Shown: piece by piece, positions 8,368 through 16,217 of the stretch
How positions within the stretch are numbered: position 1 is the first letter of the stretch
Layout of the letters: each line of letters begins with the position of its first letter
Assembly: GCA_036389255.1 (NCBI GenBank)
Contig: DASVQI010000024.1
Coordinates: forward strand, 124,001-188,000
DNA: 64,000 nucleotides
Reading direction: 5' to 3'
DNA from: JACVRN01 sp036389255
Lineage (GTDB): Bacteria > Acidobacteriota > Blastocatellia > Pyrinomonadales > Pyrinomonadaceae
Translations under genes and position numbers: made by a program
The notes under the pieces: model-generated
The model's input: only the letters and a program-made list of their open reading frames with translations
Databases searched by the model: none
Told to the model about the DNA's origin: nothing

Positions 8368-8883
8368 GTGCGAATCGAGCTTGATAAACTGGAAGGACAG
8401 TTCGCTAAGTTCGCGCACTCGTACAGTGCGGACGAGCTTGTGCTGGACGATGAGCACACTCGATTAGTCGAGCCGCCGCAAATCAACGGGCGAGTAAATC
8501 GTAGCGGACACGAGGTTCGGCTGCGCGGGCAGATAACGGCCCGTGCCGAGGTTGATTGCGACCGTTGCCTGAAACGTGTGACCGTGCCGATTGAGACGCG
8601 CTTTGACGTGACTTATGTTCCGGCAAGCGATTACGTTGAACAGGGCGCGGCCGAGTTGCAGGAAGAAGACCTCGGCGTCTCGGTTTATGAGGACGAGGCG
8701 ATTGACATAGACGAGCTTGTGCGCGAGCAGGTTTTATTGAGCATACCGGCACGCGCGCTCTGCACGGTAGATTGCAAGGGGCTCTGCCCCGTCTGCGGAG
8801 CAAACCGCAACGAAACGCCCTGCGAATGCGGGTCACAGAAGACAGACCCTCGCTGGGGAGCACTCAAGGATATTAAATTTTAG
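8368..8883 (+). CDS. yceD: YceD/DUF177 family protein
   Basis: The 171-residue member of the DUF177 family is conserved next to rpmF in most bacteria and implicated in 23S rRNA/large-subunit maturation, although its biochemistry is unsettled. It shows the CDRCLK motif near residue 69 and a C-terminal Cys cluster (CTVDCKGLCPVCG...CECG), a four-plus-Cys zinc-site pattern. It starts at GTG with AAGGCGGG upstream. The yceD-rpmF-plsX-fabH order is the classic one linking ribosome and lipid synthesis. Confidence 0.88.
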   Translation: MRIELDKLEGQFAKFAHSYSADELVLDDEHTRLVEPPQINGRVNRSGHEVRLRGQITARAEVDCDRCLKRVTVPIETRFDVTYVPASDYVEQGAAELQEEDLGVSVYEDEAIDIDELVREQVLLSIPARALCTVDCKGLCPVCGANRNETPCECGSQKTDPRWGALKDIKF

Positions 8884-8959
8884 ATTTGCGAGCGGCCCCT
8901 AGAGGCTTTCCTGAAGAATCGAAAATCTAAGATTGAATCATTTATAAAGGAAATACGTA

Positions 8960-9145
8960 ATGCCTAATCCAAAACGACGACATTCAAAATCACGCTCGCG
9001 TAAGCGTCGCGCGCATGACGCGCTTCGCGCGCCGCAGACATCCACTTGCCCGAATTGTCAGGAGCCGCGCCAGTCGCACCGCGTCTGCCCGAAATGCGGC
9101 TACTACAAGGGCCGCGAGATAATTCAGGTCGAACCGGCAGCGTAA
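8960..9145 (+). CDS. rpmF: 50S ribosomal protein L32
   Basis: The 61-residue protein starts with the hallmark MPNPKRRHSKSRSRKRR and has a zinc ribbon (CPNCQ...CPKCGYYKGRE), so it is the Zn-binding (C+) form of L32. The RBS AAAGGAAA precedes the ATG. The spacer to plsX is occupied by repeat C. Confidence 0.97.
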   Translation: MPNPKRRHSKSRSRKRRAHDALRAPQTSTCPNCQEPRQSHRVCPKCGYYKGREIIQVEPAA

Positions 9146-9147
9146 GA

Positions 9148-9228
9148 GCAGTGACGAGTGACGAGTGACGAGTGACAAGTCTTAAAGCTTGTCGTATCTT
9201 GTCACTCGTCACTTATCACTAGTCACTG
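9148..9228. repeat. 7-nt-unit palindromic repeat C
   Basis: The left arm is three and a half copies of GTGACGA (9151-9180); the right arm (9200-9228) is tandem copies of NGTCACT, the complement. The tip carries a further inverted pair, GACAAG...CTTGTC. It fills the rpmF-plsX spacer and ends 7 bp before the plsX ATG. Confidence 0.75.
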
Positions 9229-9235
9229 TTTTTAG

Positions 9236-10297
9236 ATGAAGCGTGGCCCTTATCAACTGACCGGAAAGGTCGTGCTGGACGCTATGGGTTCCGACCATGC
9301 GCCGCAGGTGGAAATCGACGGCGCTCTGGCGGCTGCCCGCGATTTCGGCATCGGCGTCATACTGGTCGGCCAGCCCGAAGTAGTAGTGCCGGAGCTTCGT
9401 CGCTGCGGCTGGCGCGGGCAGGGCGACCGTGGGATAGAGCTTGTCGAAGCGGCCGAAGTCATTGGCATGGACGAGCCCGTGGCGACAGCCGTGCGCCGCA
9501 AGAAGAAGAGCTCCTTGAGAGTCGGGACACGCCTGGTCACGGAAGGGCGCGCGGACGGATTTGTTTCCGCAGGCAATACGGGCGCGGCTATGGCCACGGC
9601 TAAGATGGTGATAGGGATGCTGCCGGGAGTTGACCGTCCGGCTCTGGCCGCCCTGATTCCCTCTAAGAGCGGCAAGCCTACGCTGCTTTTGGACGTGGGC
9701 GCGAATGCCGAGTGCAAGCCGCAGCATCTGGCGCAGTTTGCTATCATGGGGGACGCTTATTCGCGCGCCGTGCTGGGGACTATGCGCCCGAGCGTCGGCC
9801 TGATGAGCATAGGGGAAGAAGAGGCCAAGGGAAACGACCTGACGAAAGAGGCTTTCCCACTGCTGAGGGATTTGACGAGCCTCAATTTCGTAGGCAATGT
9901 GGAGGGGCGGGACGTTTTCACAGGAGCGGTTGACGTTATTGTCACGGACGGTTTTACGGGCAACGTGATGCTCAAGCTGTCCGAAGGATTGACGGACGCA
10001 ATGCTCTACATGATTCGGCGCGAGCTGTCGGCTTCGGCAATAACAAAGGCAGGCGCGATGCTCGCCCGGCCCGCTTTCAGGAACATAAAGAAGCGGCTGG
10101 ATTACACGGAATATGGCGGAGCGCCGCTTTTGGGCGTCAGGCAGATTGTAGTCATCGGGCACGGCAGCTCAAATGCCCGCGCAATCCGCAGCGCAATCCG
10201 CAGCGTCAAGGAATTCTCCGAGCATCGTGCCAGCGAGCGCATTGAAAACGGCATCGCAGAAACCAACGCCAGAGAGTTCGCCGTAGCGAGTAAATAG
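9236..10297 (+). CDS. plsX: Phosphate acyltransferase PlsX
   Basis: Converts acyl-ACP and phosphate to acyl phosphate for membrane phospholipid synthesis. The 353-residue protein has the N-terminal VLDAMGSDHAPQ, the SAGNTGA motif, LLDVGANAECK and the C-terminal GGAPLLGV...VIGHGSSNARA signature. The stop codon and last residues are formed by the left edge of repeat D. No separate RBS is strong because repeat C abuts the start. Confidence 0.96.
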   Translation: MKRGPYQLTGKVVLDAMGSDHAPQVEIDGALAAARDFGIGVILVGQPEVVVPELRRCGWRGQGDRGIELVEAAEVIGMDEPVATAVRRKKKSSLRVGTRLVTEGRADGFVSAGNTGAAMATAKMVIGMLPGVDRPALAALIPSKSGKPTLLLDVGANAECKPQHLAQFAIMGDAYSRAVLGTMRPSVGLMSIGEEEAKGNDLTKEAFPLLRDLTSLNFVGNVEGRDVFTGAVDVIVTDGFTGNVMLKLSEGLTDAMLYMIRRELSASAITKAGAMLARPAFRNIKKRLDYTEYGGAPLLGVRQIVVIGHGSSNARAIRSAIRSVKEFSEHRASERIENGIAETNAREFAVASK

Positions 10298-10360
10298 TAG
10301 ATGGTAGATGGTAAATAGAAGCACCGTTTGGCTATTCACCATTTACCATCTACTATTCAC
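10290..10360. repeat. 7-nt-unit palindromic repeat D
   Basis: The left arm has TAGTAGA-TGGTAGA-TGGTAAA-TAG and the right arm CTATTCA-CCATTTA-CCATCTA-CTATTCA, complementary arrays of 7-mers around a short unrelated loop. It overlaps the plsX stop codon and ends 13 bp before fabH, so it occupies the whole spacer. Confidence 0.75.
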
Positions 10361-10372
10361 TAAGAGGATCTG

Positions 10373-11359
10373 ATGGCAACAGTAAATGCAGGGATTTTGG
10401 GGACGGGCCATGCTTACCCGGAAGGCATTCTGACGAACGCCGACTTGGAGAAGATGGTCGAAACCTCTGACGATTGGATAACTTCGCGCACCGGCATTAA
10501 GCAGAGGCGCAAGGCCGCGCCGCAGGAATACACTTCGCTCTTTGCCGTCCGCGCCGCTCGCCAAGCCATCGAGCGCGCCCGCATAGACACCTCGGACATA
10601 GACCTGCTCATCTGCGCCACGGTCACTCCAGACCAGATTCTTCCTTCGACCGGCTGCCTGATTCAGGCGGAGCTCGGAGCCAACAATGCCGCAGCCTTTG
10701 ACCTTGCGGCCGCCTGCTCCGGCTTCCTTTACGGCCTGACGCTGGCCAACACCATGATACGCACGGGCCAGTCGCGGGTGGCTCTTGTCATCGGCGCGGA
10801 AGTCTTAACCAGATACGTTGATTACACAGACCGCTCCACGTGCGTCATCTTCGGTGACGGCGCGGGCGCAGCCGTGCTAGGCCCGGTTGAAGAGGGGCGC
10901 GGAATCCTTTCCGCCCGCATCAGGTCTGACGGGCGCTTCGCTGAGCAGCTTTACGCGCCGGGCGGCGGAACTCGTCTGGGCACAACTGCCGAGACGCTCG
11001 CGCAGGGAATGCACTTTTATAAGATGAAGGGCAACGAGCTTTTCAAGGTGGCCGTGCGTTCTATGGCAGATGTTTCGCGCGAGGTGCTACAGGAGGCCGG
11101 CGTCAGAGCCGAAGACGTGAGCCTCTTCATCCCGCATCAGGCCAATCAGAGAATCACGGACGCCGTAGCAGGCAAGCTGGACGTTGACCCGGAGCGCATC
11201 TATTCCAACATAGCCATGCACGGCAACACCTCTTCGGCTTCGATTCCGATTGCGCTGGATGAATGCGTAAAGTCGGGCCGTGTGAAAGAGGGCGACTATG
11301 TGCTGCTGGCCTCCTTTGGCGGCGGCGTCACGTGGGGCGGAGTCGTCATACGCTGGTAG
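10373..11359 (+). CDS. fabH: Beta-ketoacyl-ACP synthase III (FabH)
   Basis: Initiates type II fatty acid synthesis by condensing acyl-CoA with malonyl-ACP. The Cys-His-Asn triad is visible as AAACSGFLYG, PHQANQRI and HGNTSSASIP. At 328 residues it is of normal length. One of the few GATC sites in the window lies in its RBS region (GAGGATCTGATG). Confidence 0.96.
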   Translation: MATVNAGILGTGHAYPEGILTNADLEKMVETSDDWITSRTGIKQRRKAAPQEYTSLFAVRAARQAIERARIDTSDIDLLICATVTPDQILPSTGCLIQAELGANNAAAFDLAAACSGFLYGLTLANTMIRTGQSRVALVIGAEVLTRYVDYTDRSTCVIFGDGAGAAVLGPVEEGRGILSARIRSDGRFAEQLYAPGGGTRLGTTAETLAQGMHFYKMKGNELFKVAVRSMADVSREVLQEAGVRAEDVSLFIPHQANQRITDAVAGKLDVDPERIYSNIAMHGNTSSASIPIALDECVKSGRVKEGDYVLLASFGGGVTWGGVVIRW

Positions 11360-11369
11360 AGGGAAGAGC

Positions 11370-11720
11370 TTGAGAAGAAGAAGCAACATTGCCGCGCTCT
11401 TAATCGTTCTGCTAGCCTGCTGCGCTTACCCTTTGGGCGCTCAGACGGGCAACGCCAACGGCCTCGTCATAGAGGTCAGAAGCGCGGAAGGAGAGCCTCT
11501 GAGATATGCCTGCGTGACCGTCATCCCCAGAGAGGGCGAGATAACTTTTCGCAAGGCTGACAAGCGTGGCCGCGTGCAATTGAAGGGAATCGCGCCGGGC
11601 AACTATCGCGTAGTAGTCAAGGTTGACGGCTATGAGGCTCAGAAGAGACAGGTCGTAATCGGCTCAAGTGTTGAGACCGTAGCTTTCTCTTTGCAGCCCA
11701 GACGCGTCGGAGAAGATTAA
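11370..11720 (+). CDS. Small secreted carboxypeptidase-regulatory-like domain protein
   Basis: The 116-residue protein has an N-terminal signal peptide (RRRSNIAALLIVLLACC...LGAQ) and one beta-sandwich domain of the carboxypeptidase D regulatory-like type, with the GLVIEVRSAEGEPLRYACV start and the GIAPGNYRVVVKVDGYE core. The start is TTG at 11370, with AGGGAAG at proper spacing 10 bp after fabH; the longer reading frame to 11298 only shadows fabH. It ends 2 bp before fabD. Such domains are usually fused to TonB receptors or peptidases; a stand-alone one inside a fab operon is unexpected. Confidence 0.75.
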   Translation: MRRRSNIAALLIVLLACCAYPLGAQTGNANGLVIEVRSAEGEPLRYACVTVIPREGEITFRKADKRGRVQLKGIAPGNYRVVVKVDGYEAQKRQVVIGSSVETVAFSLQPRRVGED

Positions 11721-11722
11721 CG

Positions 11723-12676
11723 TTGAGTTCTTTGGCTTTCATCTTTCCCGGTCAGGGCTCGCAAGCGCCGGGAATGGGGCGCGAACTGGCGGAGAAGTCC
11801 GAGGCCGCCCGAAGGGTCTTTGAAGAAGCGGACGAAGCGCTTGGCTTTGCCGTCTCCGAGCTATGCTTCGAGGGGCCAGCTGAGAAACTGCAACTGACGG
11901 AGAATACTCAGCCCGCGATTCTGACTACTTCCATAGCAGCGTTACGCGCCTTGGAAGAGGCCGGATTCGCGCAGCCGGAGTTCGTCGCGGGCCACAGCCT
12001 TGGCGAATATTCCGCGCTGGTGGCCGGGGGCGCTCTTTCGCTCTCGGATGCCGTCAAGACTGTGCGGGCGCGCGGCCGTTACATGCAGGAGGCCGCGCCC
12101 GTTGGCTCAGGCGCTATGGCTGCCGTCATGGGCGCAGACTTGGGCGTCATAATGGAAGCCTGCAACGAAGCCGCGCAGGGAGAGGTTTGCTCGCCCGCCA
12201 ACATCAACTCAGCGAATCAGGTGGTGATTGCGGGCGATTCGGCGGCGGTTGACCGCGCCATAGAGATTTTGAAGGAGCGCGGGGCCAAGCGCGCAATACG
12301 GCTGAACGTGAGCGCCCCCTTTCATTGCGCGCTCATGAATCCCGCGCGTGACCGCCTCGCGGAAGATTTAGAAAAGCTTGATTTTCAGGATTTACGCGTG
12401 CCGCTCGTGACGAACGTTGACGCTGCGGCCATCAATTCCGGCAGCGAGGCCAGAGACGCGCTCGTCAGACAAGTCTCTTCGCCCGTTCGCTGGCACGAAT
12501 CCGTCACTTACCTGATTCAGCAGGGCGTGGATACTTTCGTAGAGGTCGGCCCCGGCAAAGTTCTTTCGGGTCTTGTGCGACAGATTGACAGGTCTACGCG
12601 CTGCCTGAACGTGGAGGACATGACGAGCCTCGGCACGACGCGCGAGGCTCTGGCCGGAGCAGATAAGGTTTCATAG
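11723..12676 (+). CDS. fabD: Malonyl-CoA:ACP transacylase (FabD)
   Basis: Loads malonate onto ACP. It begins with the FIFPGQGSQAPGMG signature; the nucleophile Ser is in GHSLGEYSA and the active-site His in SAPFHCALM. At 317 residues it has the family length. The start is TTG at 11723, two bases after the preceding stop. Confidence 0.96.
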   Translation: MSSLAFIFPGQGSQAPGMGRELAEKSEAARRVFEEADEALGFAVSELCFEGPAEKLQLTENTQPAILTTSIAALRALEEAGFAQPEFVAGHSLGEYSALVAGGALSLSDAVKTVRARGRYMQEAAPVGSGAMAAVMGADLGVIMEACNEAAQGEVCSPANINSANQVVIAGDSAAVDRAIEILKERGAKRAIRLNVSAPFHCALMNPARDRLAEDLEKLDFQDLRVPLVTNVDAAAINSGSEARDALVRQVSSPVRWHESVTYLIQQGVDTFVEVGPGKVLSGLVRQIDRSTRCLNVEDMTSLGTTREALAGADKVS

Positions 12677-12709
12677 AGTTTTCCAACTATTACAGAGGAG
12701 CAAAGGAAA

Positions 12710-12952
12710 ATGCCCGATCAAGAGATCGAGAATAAAGTGAAGCAGATTATCGTTGATGAACTCGGCGTAGACGAAAATGAGGTGACGCCGAACGCGCGTT
12801 TCATAGACGACCTCGGAGCCGACTCGCTAGACACGGTCGAGCTCGTGATGCGTTTCGAAGAGGAGTTCGGCATAGAAATTCCGGACGAGGACGCGGAGAA
12901 AATCCAGAGCGTCCGCGACGCATACAACTACATTGACCAGCACAAGAAATAA
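12710..12952 (+). CDS. acpP: Acyl carrier protein
   Basis: The acidic 80-residue carrier has the phosphopantetheine-attachment Ser in GADSLDTVEL. It has a strong RBS (GAGGAGCAAAGG). The first six codons contain two of the nine GATC sites seen in the whole window. Repeat E begins directly after the TAA. Confidence 0.97.
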   Translation: MPDQEIENKVKQIIVDELGVDENEVTPNARFIDDLGADSLDTVELVMRFEEEFGIEIPDEDAEKIQSVRDAYNYIDQHKK

Positions 12953-13046
12953 GTCCTGAGAGTCTTGAGAGTCCGGAGAGTCTGTAGAGTCAAGAAGCGT
13001 TCTTCTCTATAGACTCTCTAGACTCTCAGGACTCTCTAGACTCTTA
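12953..13046. repeat. 9-nt-unit palindromic repeat E
   Basis: The left arm is tandem 9-mers GTCCTGAGA, GTCTTGAGA, GTCCGGAGA, GTCTGTAGA; the right arm is tandem 9-mers such as ACTCTCTAG and ACTCTCAGG. The tip has AGAA/TTCT pairing. It fills the acpP-fabF spacer from the acpP stop to the fabF RBS (AAGGAG). Its unit type is shared with repeat B. Confidence 0.8.
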
Positions 13047-13062
13047 ACAAGGAGCGTTCATC

Positions 13063-14304
13063 TTGAAACGTCGCGTCGTGGTGACAGGGCTTGGCCTTGT
13101 GACGCCCGTTGGTAATTCGGTCGAGGCTACGTGGGCCGCCCTCATGGCGGGCCGTAGCGGCGTGGACTACATACAGAAGTTCGATACGACGAGGTTTACC
13201 GTGCGTATCGCCGCAGAGGTCAAAGACTTCGACCCGCTCAATTTCGTGGAGAAGAAGGAAGCGCGCAAGATGGGCGCTTTTATTCACTACGCCATAGCCG
13301 CTTCGGACGAAGCGCTGAGGGACTCCGGCCTGAAGATTACGGGCGAGATGAGCGAGCAGGTTGGAACCTACATCAGTAGCGGCATAGGCGACTTCTGGGC
13401 CATCGAGCGCGAGCACGAGAAGCTTTTGAAGGACGGGCCGGGCCGCGTCTCGCCCTTCTTCATCCCGAGCGCCATCGTCAACCTTGCAGCCGGTCAAGTC
13501 TCTATACGTCACGGAGCGAAGGGGCCGAACTCCGCTACGGCCACGGCCTGCTCTGCGGGCGCTCACGCCATAGGCGACAGCTTCAAGATTATTCAGCGAG
13601 GCGATGCCGACGTGATGATTTGCGGCGGCGCGGAATCCGCAATCACGCCAATGTCTGTCGCAGGCTTCGCCGCCATGCGCGCGCTCTCCACCCGCAACGA
13701 TGACCCTCAGGGAGCGTCGCGCCCATTTGAGCGAGATAGGGACGGCTTCGTCATAGGCGAAGGCGCGGGCCTGATGATTCTTGAAGAGCTGGACTTCGCG
13801 CGTCGTCGCGGCGCTCGCATCTACGCGGAGCTTGTGGGCTACGGCATGACTGCGGACGCTTTCCACATAACCATGCCGGACGAGACAGGCTCGGGCGCTG
13901 TGCGCGTCATGCAGAAGGCACTGAAGGACGGGGACGCTAGGCCCGAAGATGTAGGCTACATCAACGCGCACGGAACCTCCACGCCCTACAACGACAAGTT
14001 CGAGTCGCGCGCCATCAGGACAGCCTTCGGTGAGCACGCCCTAAAGCTGGCCGTCAGCTCTACCAAGTCCATGACGGGCCACCTGCTCGGAGCCGCCGGG
14101 GGCATTGAAGGCGTCTTCTCCGTGCTTGCGCTTCATCACAAGACCCTGCCGCCGACGATTAATTACGTCACACCAGACCCGGACTGCGATTTGGACTACG
14201 TGCCGAACGCGCCGCGAGAGCAGGAAGTCCGCTACGCCCTGTCGAACAGCTTCGGCTTCGGCGGCACCAACGCGGCGCTACTGTTTAAGAGATTTGAGGA
14301 ATGA
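13063..14304 (+). CDS. fabF: Beta-ketoacyl-ACP synthase II (FabF)
   Basis: Elongating ketoacyl synthase of type II fatty acid synthesis. The triad is visible as TACSAGAHA (Cys), NAHGTSTP (His) and TGHLLGAAG (His), and the C-terminal FGFGGTNAAL motif is present. At 413 residues it has the family length. It starts at TTG after AAGGAG. The last fab gene of the run; no fabG lies between fabD and acpP. Confidence 0.96.
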   Translation: MKRRVVVTGLGLVTPVGNSVEATWAALMAGRSGVDYIQKFDTTRFTVRIAAEVKDFDPLNFVEKKEARKMGAFIHYAIAASDEALRDSGLKITGEMSEQVGTYISSGIGDFWAIEREHEKLLKDGPGRVSPFFIPSAIVNLAAGQVSIRHGAKGPNSATATACSAGAHAIGDSFKIIQRGDADVMICGGAESAITPMSVAGFAAMRALSTRNDDPQGASRPFERDRDGFVIGEGAGLMILEELDFARRRGARIYAELVGYGMTADAFHITMPDETGSGAVRVMQKALKDGDARPEDVGYINAHGTSTPYNDKFESRAIRTAFGEHALKLAVSSTKSMTGHLLGAAGGIEGVFSVLALHHKTLPPTINYVTPDPDCDLDYVPNAPREQEVRYALSNSFGFGGTNAALLFKRFEE

Positions 14305-14308
14305 AAGA

Positions 14309-14366
14309 ATTGATTCATCTGTTCATCGGTTAATCGAATCAACGAATAAATGAATCAATGAACAAT
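14309..14366. repeat. 8-nt-unit palindromic repeat F
   Basis: TGATTCAT-CTGTTCAT-CGGTTAAT-CGA on the left mirrors ATCAACGA-ATAAATGA-ATCAATGA-AC on the right: 8-nt units in an imperfect palindrome with almost no loop. It starts 4 bp after the fabF stop and ends 4 bp before the etfB ATG, leaving little room for a standard RBS. It shares units with the elements at 51951 and 60155. Confidence 0.75.
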
Positions 14367-14370
14367 TTCT

Positions 14371-15141
14371 ATGAAGATAATCGTTTTCATGAAGCAGGTC
14401 GTTAACAAGGATGCGATTCTGCGAATCAATAAAGAGAGCACCTGGATAGAAGAGGGTGACATCTCTTACGAGGTGAATGAGTCGGACGGCTACGCGCTCG
14501 AAGAGGCTCTGCGTCTCAAGGAGAAGCATGGCGGCGGAGAAGTCGTCATCTGCTCCATGGGGCCGCAGCGTGTGAAGAGCGTCATCAAGGACGGGCTCGC
14601 TCGCGGCGCTGACCGCGCGATTCACGTAGTGATGGAGAACACCAACGGCCTCTCGCCGTTTGCTGCGGCGACCATTTTGGCCGAAGCCGTGCGCGGTGAA
14701 TCGGCAGACCTGCTGCTCACGGGCTTGCAGTCGGACGATCAGGGCTTCGCGCAAACGGGCGTCATCATGGCTGAGCTTCTGGGCCTGCCGCACGCGACCA
14801 TCGTGATAGAAGTTGACGCATCCGGCGAAGCTCTGCGCGTCAAGCGAGAGCTTGAGAGCGGCTGGTATCAGTGGTACTCGATGCCTAAGCCCGCGCTGCT
14901 CACGATTCAGTCGGGCATCAGCCAGATTCGCTATGCCACTCTGAAGGGAATCATGGCTGCCAAGAAGAAGGAGATAAAAGAGGTTCAGCCTGCGGCCTCA
15001 GCGACCACATCCTTCCAGCGCATTGAGAAGATTTACTTCCCGCAGAAGATGAAGCAGACGCAGTTCCTCGGCGACGGCGACGCCAAAAAAGGCGCGGTCG
15101 CGCTTGCCGAAAAACTTCGCACGGAAGCAAGGATATTTTAA
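14371..15141 (+). CDS. etfB: Electron transfer flavoprotein beta subunit
   Basis: The 256-residue AMP-binding subunit of ETF, the electron acceptor of acyl-CoA dehydrogenases. It starts MKIIVFMKQV, with the conserved VNESDGYALEEALRLKE region, the GADRAIHV segment and the LLTGLQSDDQGFAQTG signature. It pairs with etfA two bp downstream. Placement after fabF joins beta-oxidation redox to a lipid-synthesis operon. Confidence 0.95.
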   Translation: MKIIVFMKQVVNKDAILRINKESTWIEEGDISYEVNESDGYALEEALRLKEKHGGGEVVICSMGPQRVKSVIKDGLARGADRAIHVVMENTNGLSPFAAATILAEAVRGESADLLLTGLQSDDQGFAQTGVIMAELLGLPHATIVIEVDASGEALRVKRELESGWYQWYSMPKPALLTIQSGISQIRYATLKGIMAAKKKEIKEVQPAASATTSFQRIEKIYFPQKMKQTQFLGDGDAKKGAVALAEKLRTEARIF

Positions 15142-15143
15142 GG

Positions 15144-16127
15144 ATGAGCAACGGGATTCTAGTCTTCGCGGAGCAGCGCGAGGGGACATTAAACAAGACA
15201 ACTTTTGAGGCGATTGCCGCAGGGCAGGCGCTCGGGCGGGGACTGGGGCAGGATGTCTCGGCCGTCCTGCTGGGCTCAGGCGTGCAGGCAATTGCTCAGG
15301 ACGTAGCCGGTTACGCTCTGAGCAAGGTGATATACGCGGAGAACGAGAAGCTGAAGGATTACACGCCGGACGGCTACGCTGACGCAATGGAGCGGGTCGT
15401 GCGCGCTCTTAATCCTCAGTACATAGTCATGCCGCACACCTATCTGGTGCGCGACTTCGCGCCCAAGCTCGCCGCGCGTTTCGGCAAAGGGCTCATCAGC
15501 GATTGCATTCGCGCGCAGGCGGGCGATGGTCGCGTTACTTTTTCGCGCCGCATCTTTCTGGGCAAGATTGACGCGGACGTGGTGGCAGAAGGCGAGCCGC
15601 CCATTTTTGCTACGTTTCAGTCGGGCGCTTATCGCGGCGATCAGGCTGAGCGCGGAGCAGCTTCGGCAAGCGTAGAGACTATGGCCGTTGAAGTGGGCGA
15701 CGTACGCATGAAGCCGGAAGCGCCTTTTCAGGAGGTCAAGCAGGCGGTTGACCTTACGAAAGCCGATGTCATTGTCGCAGTCGGGCGCGGCATCAAGAGC
15801 AAAGATAATCTGGCGCTGGCCGAGCAGCTTGCGGCTGCTCTGGGCGGCGACATAGCCGCATCGCGTCCCATCTGTGACGCCGAATGGCTGCCGATTGACC
15901 GGCAGATTGGCTCTTCGGGGCAGACTGTCTCGCCCAAGCTCTACATAGCGCTGGGCATCAGTGGCGCGATTCAGCACCTTGTCGGCATGAAGAACGCGCA
16001 GACCATAGTAGCCATCAACAAAGATCCGGAAGCGCCAATCTTCGACATAGCGGACTACGGCATCGTCGGAGACCTCTTCGAGGCCGTGCCCGTCCTGACC
16101 GAAGAGATTAAGAAGCTCAAAGGCTAA
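15144..16127 (+). CDS. etfA: Electron transfer flavoprotein alpha subunit
   Basis: The 327-residue FAD-binding ETF subunit. The C-terminal domain carries VGRGIKSKDNL, the SRPICDAEW segment, the IGSSGQTVSPKLYIALGISG motif and NKDPEAPIFDIADYGIVGD, which bind FAD. The spacing to etfB is 2 bp. The gene ends at a long convergent terminator. Confidence 0.96.
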   Translation: MSNGILVFAEQREGTLNKTTFEAIAAGQALGRGLGQDVSAVLLGSGVQAIAQDVAGYALSKVIYAENEKLKDYTPDGYADAMERVVRALNPQYIVMPHTYLVRDFAPKLAARFGKGLISDCIRAQAGDGRVTFSRRIFLGKIDADVVAEGEPPIFATFQSGAYRGDQAERGAASASVETMAVEVGDVRMKPEAPFQEVKQAVDLTKADVIVAVGRGIKSKDNLALAEQLAAALGGDIAASRPICDAEWLPIDRQIGSSGQTVSPKLYIALGISGAIQHLVGMKNAQTIVAINKDPEAPIFDIADYGIVGDLFEAVPVLTEEIKKLKG

Positions 16128-16136
16128 AGCCAAGCC

Positions 16137-16203
16137 GTCATCCACATGAAAAGGCACGAAGCGGAATTGATAACTCCGCTTCGTGCCTTTTCATGTGGAT
16201 GAC
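16137..16203. terminator. Convergent terminator, 29-bp perfect stem
   Basis: Arms 16137-16165 and 16175-16203 are exact inverse complements over 29 bp with a 9-nt loop. The stem contains AAAAGG/CCTTTT so each strand ends in a short T-rich stretch. It separates etfA (plus, ends 16127) from the BNR lipoprotein (minus, ends 16218) and fits a bidirectional terminator. Confidence 0.85.
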
Positions 16204-16217
16204 TTCCTCTTTCATCG

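Noticed and set aside
6921..14366. CRISPR array as explanation of the short tandem units
   Set aside because: Units are 7-9 nt, contiguous, diverged and arranged as inverted arms, with no spacers and no cas genes.
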